Assembly (NCBI GenBank): GCA_944548615.1
Contig: OX155980.1
Location: 186,001-250,000, forward strand
Origin: Micropterix aruncella
Lineage: Eukaryota; Arthropoda; Insecta; Lepidoptera; Micropterigidae
Reading direction: 5' to 3'
Length of the DNA: 64,000 nt
Below, in pieces: positions 22,514-34,300 of the stretch. The translations under genes were made by a program, and so were the position numbers. The notes beneath the pieces are model-generated. The model made no database searches. It was not told the DNA's origin and worked only from the letters and a program-made list of their open reading frames with translations. Each line of letters begins with the position of its first letter. The stretch's first letter is position 1.

Positions 22514-23446
22514 TCTATCTAATATTATAAAGAGGTAAAGTTTGTGACGTTGTAGGAAGTAATCTCTGGATCTACTGAACCGATTTTGAAAATTCTTTTA
22601 CCAATAGAAGCCACGTTATTTGTGAGTGTCATAGGTTATATATTAATTCGAAAAATGTAAAGACTTTTTCGTGGTAGTCAGATTTGCAAAGTGACTCGGA
22701 GAAAAAACGGTCGAACGAAAACGTTTCTAAATATCGCTGCTTTAACGATGAGAGATATATCATTAAGTTCTAGAGAAGTGCTTGATAATGCCTAAAAAAA
22801 GTCAGCGACAGCAAATGTCCAAATTTTATATTTAAGTCACAGAAAGTATTTTTTTATATATAAAAAAAATATTAAAATCGTTAGGTCATGTTTATTGGTC
22901 ATATTATCAACAATTATGAATTCATATCAATATAAGTAAATTTATCGTCTCAAGTGTTTAAAACAAAAGACTTTTCCCCTTTACTGCATATAATTTCACT
23001 TTTACTGCATAAATGGTTAAAGAGATTTATTTATTTATTTATATAAGTAAAGCAAATAATTGAAAAGTAAACAATTTCAGCTTAGGACTACTTACAAAAT
23101 TGAATCAAAAGCAGAAAAAAGAATACAATGCATAGTCTAGTGGCAACGTCACCTAACTAGGCCGGGACCTGTTCTAAGATAAGACACTCACAAATAAGAC
23201 ACTCACAAGAAGACACTCACAAATAAGACACTCACAAATAAGACACTCACAAGAAGACACTCACAAATAACGGTAATATAGTAAAATTGGCATGCAAATA
23301 CATATATACATATGCAATAAAAACATAACCCTTCTTTTGGCAGTCAGGAAATAAATCATAGCACTCAGTACTAACCAAACCACTCTCATAATTTCATCAC
23401 AAGTAAAAAGTTTTACCGCCCAACGAAGTGGGCACGGGTCAGCTAG
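22514..23446 (+). mobile_element. Helitron, non-autonomous, with internal insert
   Basis: It begins TCTATCTAATATTATAA and ends GGGCACGGGTCAGCTAG at 23,446. The subterminal hairpin GCCCAACGAAGTGGGC lies about a dozen bases before the CTAG end, as in rolling-circle Helitrons. Relative to the 55-kb copy it carries an insert at about 23,020-23,180 from the CTAACTAGGCCGGGACC family, and its internal minisatellite is longer. No Rep/helicase coding region is present. Confidence 0.85.
23182..23272 (+). repeat. Minisatellite inside the Helitron
   Basis: Six tandem units of AAGACACTCACAA(AT/G). The homologous Helitron at 55 kb has about three units, so the array length varies between copies. Confidence 0.85.
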
Positions 23447-24460
23447 TATACAAATGAAATCGTAACACAAGGGAGTATTCTAAAAATATTTTTGATCGGC
23501 ATTTAACGACTATAATTTATTTAATGGGTAAGGTATGATTCCAATTTTATTAATTTGGAATATTGCATTTTTTGTTGCTCTATAAGTTGCGTTATAATTG
23601 TGGGTTAAATTCTTATACTACCAAAAATATCTATATGTCTATCGTGTCTCCAAATCTCGAATGTCACCCTTTTTATAACCTTTACTTCAGCTGCAATGCA
23701 GGTGCTATAGTATTACCCCCTTTTATATTTACACGTAAGAAAAGGAGCTATTCTAGTTGCACCATGCTTGAAGAGCACCGAACCGTTTAAACCAGTAGAT
23801 CTGGTAGATCATATATAAAAGCCTAACGAAACTTATGAGGTAATGACCACTGTAGTCCTGCTGAGAGAACACAATTACATCAAGTTTTTGAAGCGGTTAT
23901 TCCAAAATACGAAATATCTCTCCTTTAAAAATGGACTTACCTGCTATACAGATAGATCGTCAGTAAACGGGAAAACACGGTAAATAAGTGTATTTGGACC
24001 GAAGTTCAAACACGTAAAGGCCCTGAAAATGACACCTGCGGCCAGAAATTGATGTCATAGATACTTGTGTCGACGAAATCCAGGTAAGGCAATGCTTAAG
24101 TGGAAATTTTCATTCAAGCAGCTGACAAAGCTCTGAACAGCTTATGCTTTTGAGTCAAAGCTTGTTCAGGAATGTCTAAAAAACTAAAGCAACTGGCGAA
24201 ATTGACCAAAATGACTTGTATGTGGGCGCCAGAGACCGAAAATACGTAAGTTGACGAAAGCGCTGTCAACTTTGCATATAATTTTAGACAACTTTGCGGA
24301 GAAAGGCGACGTCCTCTTAGCAAAAATAATTATTTTTAAAAACTTGTTTTTTTATTGTACGAAGCGGTTATTTCAGGAGTCACGAGATACATTAGGGGTT
24401 GATGCTCCCCATATTCCATGGTTGCATGTTGATATGATGAGTTTATGTATGTAAAAACTT
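23447..24460. other. Stretch without a recognisable gene
   Basis: Short frames on both strands (23,563-23,790; 24,114-24,323 minus; 24,251-24,454) show no family resemblance. The sequence leads into mariner debris. Confidence 0.35.
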
Positions 24461-24464
24461 CAAC

Positions 24465-24700
24465 TGACATTGGCCATCGCTCGGGTCGCCGTACGACGGC
24501 AGTCACTAAAGAAACGGTTAAAAAAGTGGAAAAAAATGTTTTGAGAATGGGCGTGTGAAAAATGTGGTTCGTTTTATTGCTGAAGAAGTAGCGATTTTAC
24601 AGGAAGTGCGTATAGTATTCTACATGATCGCCTCGGGATGAAACAGGTATCCGTAATATGGATACCTAGATGCTTCATGAGTATATCATAAGAAATGAGC
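24465..24700 (+). pseudogene. Mariner-type transposase fragment
   Basis: Frame-broken remnant of the N-terminal DNA-binding half of a Tc1/mariner transposase. Translation in shifting frames gives GRRTTAVTKETVKKVEKNV, then VRFIAEEVAI, then LHDRLGMKQVSVIWIPR. These parallel the mariner block in which a helix-turn-helix (IAEEVGIS-like) is followed by LH-x(2)-LGM-x(3)-S-x(2)-W-x-PR. At least two frameshifts separate the pieces and the catalytic DDE/D part is not seen, so it is inactive. Confidence 0.7.
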
Positions 24701-25139
24701 TTCTCGCCAACAATAATTCAGGTACGGAAACTCTCAGACAATGGCGCTCGGAATCATCGAAGCAAACAAAGTTGAGAGGCAACGCTTTCGCATGAACGAT
24801 CCCACGATTTCATATTTTTCTTTTATTGAATTTATTTCTCCTGCTTCGGCCCTTCCCGCTCCCGCTCCCGCCACTACCGATCGTCCCACGTGTTACTCCA
24901 ACTGCCGCGAAGCCGTCTATAGCTTAGGACTTAGGAGAGCAGGCTAGGGTTACTCTATAAAGTGAACGAGGATAATCGGATTTGAACGACGGAAAAATAA
25001 ATGAAAGGAATAATTATCTAGTCGTGGTAGACCGAGATCTTTCCCACGCTCGTTGCTCCCTGAATTCCTCCTTCAATTGCACTACTGTTGACTGATAACC
25101 AAGTTTGACGTAACTGAGATTATTTCTGCCACCATTTAA

Positions 25140-25560
25140 TTTTGGTCTAAATGGCATCGCTTGCTCCAAAATCCCTCTAAAACACAAGGAATCGTCATCG
25201 GTAGCAGTCTGTACACCTCGAGGATCGACATGCAATCTATTTCAAAATACGCCTCGAGATGAAAGAGATTCCAAATGACATACAAGTGAAGAAACTTGGT
25301 TCTATTTAGACCAGAATCTATCCTGGCAGCACTATGTTAGGAAGATGAGAGGAAAGACCTTCAGCAGATTTAATCCGCCGAAGCGGCTTTAAAAGTTTCT
25401 CATGCAGAAAAGTAACGAAACAAACTGCCAATCTTAGCTTCTCCCACCCTTTCACACTGCCAACGCCGCCTTCTCGGATCTGACAGAAGAGCAAGGTGAA
25501 AAGACTACAGAACGTTTGTATCCGCTTTAAATAGGGCCTAAGAAAATATGTCCATATTAT
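25140..25560 (+). pseudogene. Decayed CR1-like LINE fragment
   Basis: Pieces in several frames match the LINE at 60.2-61.3 kb: QNPSKTQGIVIGSSLYTSRI (compare NPSKTQAIIIGSS), then VKKLGS before a stop and LSWQHYVRKM, then DLTEEQ and ERLYPL (compare DLTEELSTKVERL). It covers the end of the RT and the following region and carries multiple stops and frameshifts. The flanks at about 24,740-25,130 and 25,560-25,900 give no clear homology. Confidence 0.7.
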
Positions 25561-25904
25561 CGAGTACTAAGGTAGGGCGGTGTTGACTACATCAGGCGAA
25601 CCCGGCACCCCAGGCTGGTATAACGATATGTGATTATTCTTTCCTCTACCTGTTGTAATTACAGGGGTAATTGGATTTGAATTTATCGCGGACCTCGGCG
25701 TTCTTTGCCCGTATTGCCACACGGGATCGAGTGGCTCAAGGTCATTTCAAGAGTGGCATGACAACAGTTCAACATCCACCCCCGATGCTTAGGAGACAGT
25801 ATATTTCCATAGTCTACAGACTGCTTCAGCAATTAATCTTCTCTTGGCGCTGTAAATACTACGGAAGGCGCTGTAAATACTACAAAATAAAATAATGACA
25901 GACC

Positions 25905-26110
25905 AATTTTTACATCATAACTATTTACGAAAGATGTAAATATTTAATTTGATAAACAGGTTTCAATAAGTAATAATTACGCAGTTTCGTTCATATATAA
26001 TATACACTAATAGATGGCATTCTATCTTTTTGTTTTATTTTTGCTATGTAATCAGCCCATAAAAAAAATTCGACAGATGGCACTAATAATTTACTATTTT
26101 TATTGTTATC
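25905..26110 (-). repeat. Second copy of the Gypsy-breakpoint repeat
   Basis: Read on the minus strand it gives ATTAGTGCCATCTGTCG, GGCTGATTACATA and GCGTAATTATTACTTATTG, matching 21,348-21,490 in order. The motif order is conserved although the bases have drifted. Confidence 0.6.
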
Positions 26111-26363
26111 ATTAGCTAATTTATTGGGTTTTTAGAATCAATCAGTCCTAAAGGACTGATTGTCTAAATAAAAAATATTCATTATAAATAATAAATTTAC
26201 AAAAATGTCCAAGAAACTTGCTATTAGTCTCTCCGTTAGTATTATCAGCGCCATCTGCGGTTAGCTGGTGCAGAAGGGTTGCCAAATAATACTATGGGGT
26301 TGAGTTATCTAATATGTTGTATAATCAATTGTTATAGTGTAGAATAAAAAAAAATATCGTAAA

Positions 26364-26889
26364 TCTATATACCTATATATATAAACCAAATTCGGGTTTT
26401 TTGAACACATAACTCGAGAACGGCTGGACCGATTTTCATCGTTTTTGATTTGTAATAGTTCTCTCCGACCCGAATAGCAAAATAATAAAGGAAAACAAAA
26501 ATTGGAAAATTGACGAAAAATTAAAATAAAAGAAAAAACATTTTCTCATGCAAAATGTAAATCCGTGTTTTTCTCATTGTCATTTTACGTGGCATGTTCA
26601 CGTGTCGGCAAATCATCCGCTTTATTTGTGCTTGCGCCTGATAAAAAAAACAAAAAATGTCGTATATCACAAGGTGCTTCAATAAAAATAATTTAACCGA
26701 GTGCATACCATGCTGCACAATATGTATTTTTATATTTCTTTTTGTGTTATTATCTTAATAAAGTAGTGAACTTAATATTTATTTTGTATTAATTGTATTA
26801 CTTCCATAAAATCATAAATTAAGTTCAGCTAATCTGTAGCACGACATTCATTGATTGTTAGGCGGTACAAAGTTTGCCGGGTCAGCTAG
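26364..26889 (+). mobile_element. Helitron, second family, complete
   Basis: It runs from TCTATATACCTATATATATA to GCCGGGTCAGCTAG and lies between A and T. The left part has the familiar GAACGGCTGGACCGATTTTC block. It is non-coding. The 3' terminus resembles the first family (GGGTCAGCTAG), which suggests both use related Rep/helicase enzymes supplied in trans. Confidence 0.8.
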
Positions 26890-27615
26890 TGTAACATAAA
26901 AATCAAACATTCTGTATCTGTAAAACGAAAATGTATTTGGTTTCGTCTTTTAGATACATATTAAAAATCCATGCATAGAAATTATATACGATTTTTGTAT
27001 CATATTGATAACGATAGACTTATAAACGTGCCTCACACTTCGCTATCTACGAGTACTACGTTCTTTGATAAAAAGTAAAAGCGCCCTTCTCTTCGTTACG
27101 CGTCGTCTGATCGCTTTCATGTTCGCCCGGTTACTTTTTCATATCCATAGGATTGACCGACTCGCTACAGGATCCTCGTCACACTTTAAGCCCTCTTCTT
27201 CTTTTCTTACTCTATAATAAAATCGTTCAATCGCACGAATGACTCATATGCCGAGGTCTCCCTATCTTATAGATTTCCTAACTTTTCTTAAGGCCTCGGT
27301 GTGACATATGAGGTCGGGGTAACATATGAGGTAAAGAAGGGGAAATGTTTTATTTATTTATTTATGTTTAATTATTTATCCCTTATTTTTATTATACATA
27401 ATTAATTTAACTATAATTAGTTACTCTCACATGCCAATACAGATTTTAAAGCACTGGAAATATACCAAAATCTTTTCACTGCGCAGAACCTGTATCTTTT
27501 GGGTTCATATAGAAGGTTGCTGAATTATTAAGCAATTATATTAGTATATTTGGGATAAACACTATTGGTATAAATTTTATACAAAAACTTCAGTTATTAA
27601 AGTAGGTAGAAAATT
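26890..27615. other. Stretch without a recognisable gene
   Basis: AT-rich sequence with a patch of inverted and direct GAGGTC/CATATGAGGT motifs (about 27,240-27,330). No coding region or known element end was recognised. Confidence 0.35.
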
Positions 27616-27619
27616 CATG

Positions 27620-27782
27620 TAAGATAATTAAATAAAATACAAACGGAGCTGCCATGGAATTCACCGACCGAAATCGGGCCCATCATATATAATTATTACA
27701 CTTCTTGGAGGTAAACGGTGGATTCCGGACTAACAACCGGCTGTGGTAGGTTTAGAACAGCTATCTTGCCACATGTGAGCGT
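27620..27782 (-). mobile_element. 3' UTR of the endonuclease-encoding LINE
   Basis: This follows the minus-strand frame below. Closely related sequence is at 39,557-39,750, and a diverged copy (opposite orientation) at about 47,015-47,145. Shared landmarks are ACAAACGGAGCTGCCATGG, ATTCACCGACC and CTTGCCACATGTGAGCG. The shared end at an A/T-rich tail marks the LINE 3' terminus. Confidence 0.75.
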
Positions 27783-28559
27783 TTACCTTACCACCCTTTC
27801 ACTCCCCCTTCGAAGCCATAGAATTTGATATGCGGAAATCGCGGTTTTAGATATTTTTTCTAGAAAGGAGTTGATTATTTTCCTGGAGAGACCAAGATCT
27901 TTAAAAAGGTGAAACAAAGATTCAGATGGCAGGCCACGAGCGCCTACTTCCACCGCGTGAAGGTGAACAGTGAAGCCGTTCCGGGTGACGGCATTTGCGA
28001 GATCATGGTATTTATTTAATTTGCAATCGTGGTCTTTTGGGATATTTGATTCCAATGGAACAGTTAATTCTACGATAAGGGCTATCTTCCGAGATAGAGA
28101 GTAAAGAGTTATATCTGAACGCAGGGCTGTGCATCCAAAACTTTTAGGGAATTTATAGTGCTTAGAGACCGAATTGACCTCCATAATCCAATCTGAAGCT
28201 TTCCCGATTATTGAGAAAGGTTTTGCAGTGAAATGTTTTTTGCCTTTAGAGCCAACCCGCACAAACTGTATTGGGGGTTTGGAGGATACTGTGGAACCCT
28301 TGTTAGCACGAGCCACTGAGAGGCTAATTACCTCGCGAATAATAGCAAGGACATTGTCGTGGCGGTAAGTGTACCGTCCTTGATCCAAGGCCACCTTGCA
28401 ACCAGCTAGAATATGTCTAGCTGTGCAAGGGGTATTGCTACAAAGGGGACATGAACTATCCTCGTCATAGCTCCAACGAGCGAGGTTACTGGGGTCTGGA
28501 AGTGTATGCTGAAAGGCATTTAAATAAAATTTCAGCATCTCTGGCGTCCAGTCATACAA
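27783..28559 (-). CDS. LINE C-terminus: CCHC finger plus restriction-like endonuclease
   Basis: This is the last ~258 residues of a LINE polyprotein of the class that nicks target DNA with a restriction-like nuclease placed after the RT. A CCHC finger is visible at C37, C40, H49 and C54 (CPLC...RHILAGC), followed by the conserved GRYTYRHDNVL. The nuclease core has D149 (LRSDITLY, where relatives usually have R-P-D), E164 in VELTVP and E170, then a Lys/Tyr-containing NKYHDLANAV helix and the VEVGARGLP block. The frame is open to its stop, but the RT is absent: homology starts abruptly at the 5' end near 28,560. It is therefore a 5'-truncated insertion. A near-tandem ~45-bp duplication (TATGGAAATTAGGAT) borders the truncation. 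Confidence 0.85.
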   Translation of the reverse strand: MYDWTPEMLKFYLNAFQHTLPDPSNLARWSYDEDSSCPLCSNTPCTARHILAGCKVALDQGRYTYRHDNVLAIIREVISLSVARANKGSTVSSKPPIQFVRVGSKGKKHFTAKPFSIIGKASDWIMEVNSVSKHYKFPKSFGCTALRSDITLYSLSRKIALIVELTVPLESNIPKDHDCKLNKYHDLANAVTRNGFTVHLHAVEVGARGLPSESLFHLFKDLGLSRKIINSFLEKISKTAISAYQILWLRRGSERVVR

Positions 28560-28560
28560 C

Positions 28561-30165
28561 TATAGGTATGGAAATTAGGATTTTATTAATACAATTATAG
28601 TTATGGAAATTAGGATAATAATAAATGGAATACCAATGTAACTACTTTACTTAACAACGCCAGTTACTAAAAACTTAATATTCCCTCGCTGAGTTTATTT
28701 ACCAGTATGTCACCAGTCTTTTATAATAGGCGTAATTTTTAATGCTTGTAGCCTGGCCTAGGTATTTATCGAAAAAACCGTTTTGGGAGAGTTTCTTAGT
28801 GAGGTAAATCCAACGTCTTTGCCCAAATGTTATTATAATTCTGAAAATGTAATGTCTTTCTCATATAAATGTAGATATTTTGTGTTTTTTAATTTAAATA
28901 TGAGGGATTTCGTATTTTCTTTATGTAAAAGATGTGAGAAGTCTCGATATGAAATCCGAAGAAAATTAACAATTTACAATGGTACCTTGTGTATAAAATC
29001 GTGATAGTTCAAAATAGATATTAACACATTTAGGTGTTACACAATCCGTTTATTCGTACAATATAAAAAAAAATGTTAAAATATGGGAACAAGATTTTTT
29101 ACTCTCCTAATATTAACGAAAATAAATAATTAAATCAAAACCTAAACTTAAATATTTCTACTTCGAAGTTTCAAAAATAAAATTATAGGTGTCGTACAAA
29201 TTATTATCTAATAAAAAAATTCAAAAACCAGTACCTAAAATTAATTAATAAATATTAAATATTTCAAATTCAGATAGAGAAAATTAAATGAAATATTTTT
29301 TCTCAATAAATAGTAGATAAAATGATGATAGGGAAAAAAATTATGCGAGGGAAGTTAAAAAAAAAATATATAATTAAGAATTACTTTAGCCATGATTAAA
29401 CACCAAAAATACTCATATCATACATAATTAAATCCACCCATATTAAAAAATATATATATAACCTCTAATTTTACTAGTCCTAACAAGTCTCAAATTCATA
29501 AAATAGGTAAAAACCATATGTATTTCCGATTAGAGAGCTTAATTGACGAACGTTGGATTTGTTGACGCAACATATTGAAATATTTTATATCAGTATATAC
29601 TGAGCTATGAAATTAAGAAAATAAAATAGCTTTTTATTTCACTTAGTATTATTACAATAATAACAATGATTCAGGTTGACAGTGGAGTTTATTGCCAAGT
29701 GGCGCTAAGTAGCAACCAAGCTAAACATTATTGTGGGGACTAACTAAGAACTTTTAATTTTTTTTGAGAATACCGTTGAATTACCGATGTGAACAGACTA
29801 TTCAATCGCTTTCAACATCCAGGTTTATTTTTTTCATATTTTAAACAAAAAAAATGTAATCCCTTTTTACTCACCTAGGAGCTGATCATCGCATAGAAAT
29901 CAAACATGAAGACATTTATTATGAAGGAGGCATAATTAACACAAATTTTTAAAAACTTTTCCTAATTAATCCAGCATGGAGAAAGTGTAATACCGGACTA
30001 TTTTTTAACCCTTTGTTTCACACCTTTAGGATTCTTAATTCCAAAAATCCTATCTTAGCCGTATATCCTTACGTAGCCGAACGAAACTTCTTGTCGACAT
30101 TTAAGTTTCTTGTCCCAGCCGTTCTTCCTCTGGGTTGATTATGAGTCATTCAGGACATTCCCTTG
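28561..30165. other. AT-rich stretch without a recognisable gene
   Basis: Long poly(A/T)-biased sequence with only short frames. A small TATATATATA tract lies near 29,450. Nothing else is supported. Confidence 0.4.
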
Positions 30166-30169
30166 TACT

Positions 30170-30440
30170 GTTAAAGATTCTGTGATGCCTTCGTTAAATT
30201 GTCCGGGCCAGGTCTCTCCAAAAATATGCGGACTGGATGGCCTTGTCGTTCGCCTCTTGTAGGTCCTTGTGTGGGATGGGGATTGACAACTGAGGCAGGA
30301 TAGGAGGTGTTCTCATCCCGTAGCGTTCCACAGTCGCATATTGGATTCTTGACGACATCGGCAGTCTACGCCATACTGACGGGGAGATAGGACCCAGGTG
30401 CTATCTTTTCTTTAGTGAAGCCCTGATTTAGATGATGCAG
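30170..30440 (-). pseudogene. LINE C-terminal fragment
   Basis: On the minus strand the last codons read DLQEANDKAIQSAYFWRDLA followed by RTI and a stop. Just upstream, in another frame, NPICDCGTLRDEN resembles the Cys-x-Cys-Gly start of the C-terminal zinc region found in many LINE proteins. The frame change and the absence of the rest of the RT make it a dead fragment. Confidence 0.6.
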
Positions 30441-31324
30441 TTCAAGGATCAAATGCTTTGAAGCGGTTGTGTGCGGGTTAAAGAATGACTTTCGCGGTTT
30501 GAGGTAATTGTTGTGTGGTTCTTGTTCTTAAGAGTTTCTATGGTGAAAATTATTTAGCTTTCTTCACAAAAAAGGATTTCTATTGAATGGTTAGTAAATT
30601 TACCCGAAAACGTCACAAAGCTCTCTTAATGCATACAAATATTTTAACATCATAGGCAAAGCATAGAGTCTTTGCGGCCTAGGTCTTTATTTGTAGAGAG
30701 GATGCTATTTTTTAAAATCTATTCGGAATTCAAATAACGGAAATGCATAAAATGGTCATACTAAATAATGGTGTGAAGTCAATGAAGGCGCGGTCTTATC
30801 GCAAATCACCAAATAGTACCATTTTTGAACGTCTAGTGCGACGTGACAAAGTTAAAATACAACGCTGAAAAAAATACTGTAGATAGATAAAGAAACCAAA
30901 AAGACTTATAAATGAAAAGAATTTTGAAAAGAAGTCTAGTTTCTCAACAAAAAAACGCACAAATAATCCCTCTATAAAAACTTTGACATCGAAATTCTCC
31001 CAATTTTTAAAGGCGACAACATTTTTTTTTTTACGAAATAAATAGCCTGACTGGAGTTCTAAACGTATCTGAAGCCACTTTTTTAATTTGGTTTGTAAAT
31101 TTTGAAATACACCAAAAATTGTTGTTATATAAGGTGCGCGCATCGCGTCGTCTCTTCAAACACCGAGCAACGCTCGGATGGGACGGTCGTCTCGGCCGCT
31201 CTACATTAGCGTATTCTGGTCGCTATTCAGCGTATTTAATGGAAATAAAATCGCAAGCTGACGTGCACCTGGGCTTTTAAATAGTGCATATATTGTAAAT
31301 AGTGACGCTGTATCAGAATAAACA
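30441..31324. other. Region upstream of the transposase-nuclease gene
   Basis: A 115-codon minus-strand frame at 30,796-31,143 is Phe/Lys-rich and unrecognised. About 31,140-31,230 is GC-richer (repeated CGTCTC/CTCGG) and could be the promoter or element end for the gene at 31,325, but no TATA box or inverted terminus was identified. Confidence 0.35.
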
Positions 31325-34300
31325 ATGGGGAATAAAAATAAAAAACTTCAAAAATTCTTCGTGAGAAAACGACATGGACCTAAGAAAAATGATAGATCGT
31401 TTGGGTAAGTAAAGCATGATAGTATACCTTAATCATATGAAATCAAAATTCTTTATTACATTTTCAATAAGTACATTATTTATGTTAATAAGCCATCCTA
31501 ACTAGGCCTCGCCTGTACTAAGGTAGGTTTAAAGTTATTTATGTGGTGTAGTTTACGGTATAAAGAAGTCAATTTTTATTGATTATTGTATTGTAAAATC
31601 AATGTGAATTTACTCAGCATCTACTAAATTGAAAAAATGACTAGTTGCACTTTAATTTGCTATAGATAGTCTACATTACACCGAGAACTAAAGGTTGACT
31701 GGCACTAGTAAATGCAAAACTTGCAGATAAATTATTGTATGATACCGCATTTTTGTCATTTACCCATTTTATATTTCTCTTAGATCAAAGAAGCGCAAAG
31801 TCAGTGATACTGATATTGGCCAACCGAGTACCTCAGCGGAACTAGTGCACGGAGAGTAAGTATCAATCATTTTGTGAGATACCATATTATGTTTAGTCTA
31901 TTTAGTAAGATTCATCAAAATCGGTTTAGTAGTTTCGAAGATATGAACTATTATGTGTATTACCGGACATACTAGACAAGTGCCTAGTCAATCCATGGCG
32001 TATTTATGAGCAAATAACGACAAAATATGATTGTGATGTGATGTGATGTTGGTTCCCAAAAATATCGGAACCAGTTGGATCACCACTTCAAATCAGAAAT
32101 CCGGCAAGTTGTTGAGACCGTACGTGGTGCCGTACATACTTGGCGGATATTTTTATATATTTACGTATATTTACTTGAATCATGGCTTGGCTGGCTGACG
32201 AAAAGACGGCTGCTTGTATTCTATGGTTTATTGTAATTGCCTAGCACATGTTTTCCTTGACTATTATCGTCAGGATGGTGGTATACGTTATTTTTAAATT
32301 ATCATATCTGTCAGTTTGTCTTTCTATGTTTTTTTTTCATAATTTCCTCAAGCAGAAAATCCTTTTTTATAGAAATCCGGCTGGTGAAACATATTACGGG
32401 ATTGAACCAGAACAAGAACATGACTACACATCTGTTGACGGAAGGAGAATCGTAAATATATTGTACTTTTTTACTAAGCTTAAAGATATTTCAAAACACA
32501 GCAGTCTTTTTAACTGTGGTATTCAATGTCTGAGTTTTGTGGGAGAAAAGAGAATCGGATTAATATCAAAGTTTAAATTTAAGTGCGACATGTGTGGCTT
32601 GGTTTTTTTTATTAACTCTGACAATCCTGCATGTACTGAAAATGTCGAGACAAATGTTGGTGCTGTAATAGGAATAGTATCTTCAGGAATAGCCTATTCG
32701 CAATTTGAAGAGATATCGTCATCTATGAATGTACCTATATTTTCAGAAAGGTTCTTTGCTAAAACGCAAGATAAAGTATTCGATGAGTGGGAGTCGACGG
32801 CTGTAGAGGAAATGGATGCTGCTGCAGAGCGTGAACGCCAGGCTGCCATCGCTGAGGGAAGAGTCAAAGATGGAATACCGATAATTGATGTATACGCTGA
32901 CGGGTGTTGGAGTGCAAGGTCCTATGGAAGTAACTATAGGGCTTTATCTGGAGCTGCAGTAATTATTGGTCGCAAATTTGGGGAAGTTTTGTTTATGGCC
33001 GTGAAAAATAAATACTGTGTTATTTGCGCACGTGCACATAACAAAAACACCGTCCCAAAATATCATATCTGCTATAAAAATTACGAAGGATCTTCTTCGG
33101 GGATGGAAGCTGAAATAATATGTGATGGTTTTCGGCATTCGATAGAAATGTATAACATCATTTATGGGAGGCTAATTGCAGATGGTGACTCGGCAACCTA
33201 TGCCAAAATTTTAGCACAGAATCCATACCCAAACACGACTGTGGTAAAAATTGAATGCCGGAACCACATACTCCGTAATTTGTGTAATAAATTACGAGCA
33301 GTCTCAAAAGAAATAAAATACCCCTTAAAATTCAGAAAATTATTAAGTGACAAAAAAGTCATGACTGTTAGAAAGGTGGTAATTTGCTCAATAAAAGAAC
33401 AACGCATATTAATACAAGAAGGAAACATTACAAAAATGCAGGCAATACAGATTTTACACGCTGATGTACAAAATTCCCTGTTACATGCTTTTGGAGATCA
33501 CAGAAGATGTAAAAATTATTACTGCCAGACAGAAAAGTCTTTGATGAGTGCCATGGAAGTTCAAAATTCAACGTTTTGGTTTAGATTGAAAGTAATAATA
33601 GGCACTGTAGCTTCCAAATCTCAAAGCTTAGTAGAAGATGCCGACACCAACACGGCTGAACGTTTTAATAGCATAATTGCCAAAATTGTTGGTGGGAAAC
33701 GTGTAAATTTTTCCATGAGACGAGCTTACCAAGGACGGTGTGCTGCGGCTGTTGTTGCTTTTAATAACAAGCTGCCTAGGTACACTATTCAAAAAAAAAT
33801 CTTGGGTAAAAGTCCAAAAGGTGTTTTAAAAAAGATGGAATTAAGACGATATAACAAAAGACTATGGAACCGAAACAATCCACATAAAAAGAACAGGCTA
33901 CATAAAATTAACCAAACAAAAAATGACTATGGTGCTAATAGTGCTGCCCCGGATATGATACCAGAAGTATTGGAAAGAGCAAAGAAAGATTTTCTTGAAA
34001 ATTTAGCTGTGTTGACCAGCGATAAAGAACGAATTGAAAAGGAAACCAAGTTACAACGCGACTGCAGTGAATGGTTGGAGCTACGAAAAAATATGGTCAC
34101 TGCGTCTAATTTCGGAAAAATAATAAAAAAGCGCCAAAATACGAGTAGTGCCAATCTAGTAAAAAATGTATTATACTCTGAAAATATTTCGCACGTAGCA
34201 TCTATTGCTCACGGTGTAGAAAACGAAAAATTAGCCCTGCAACAGTTAGAGCAGCAAGAAAAAATTATAATTGAACCCTGTGGGCTATTCGTTGACAGAA

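Noticed and set aside
23182..23272. CRISPR-like array of short repeats
   Set aside because: The units are contiguous with no unique spacers and lie inside a Helitron; it is a minisatellite.
30796..31143. 115-residue minus-strand Phe/Lys-rich protein
   Set aside because: Composition is that of AT-rich random sequence and there is no motif; it may overlap the promoter of the neighbouring gene.
32248..32372. Hydrophobic N-terminal extension (possible signal or membrane segment) of the transposase-nuclease
   Set aside because: It lies upstream of a good splice acceptor and two upstream exons join in phase, so it is intronic.
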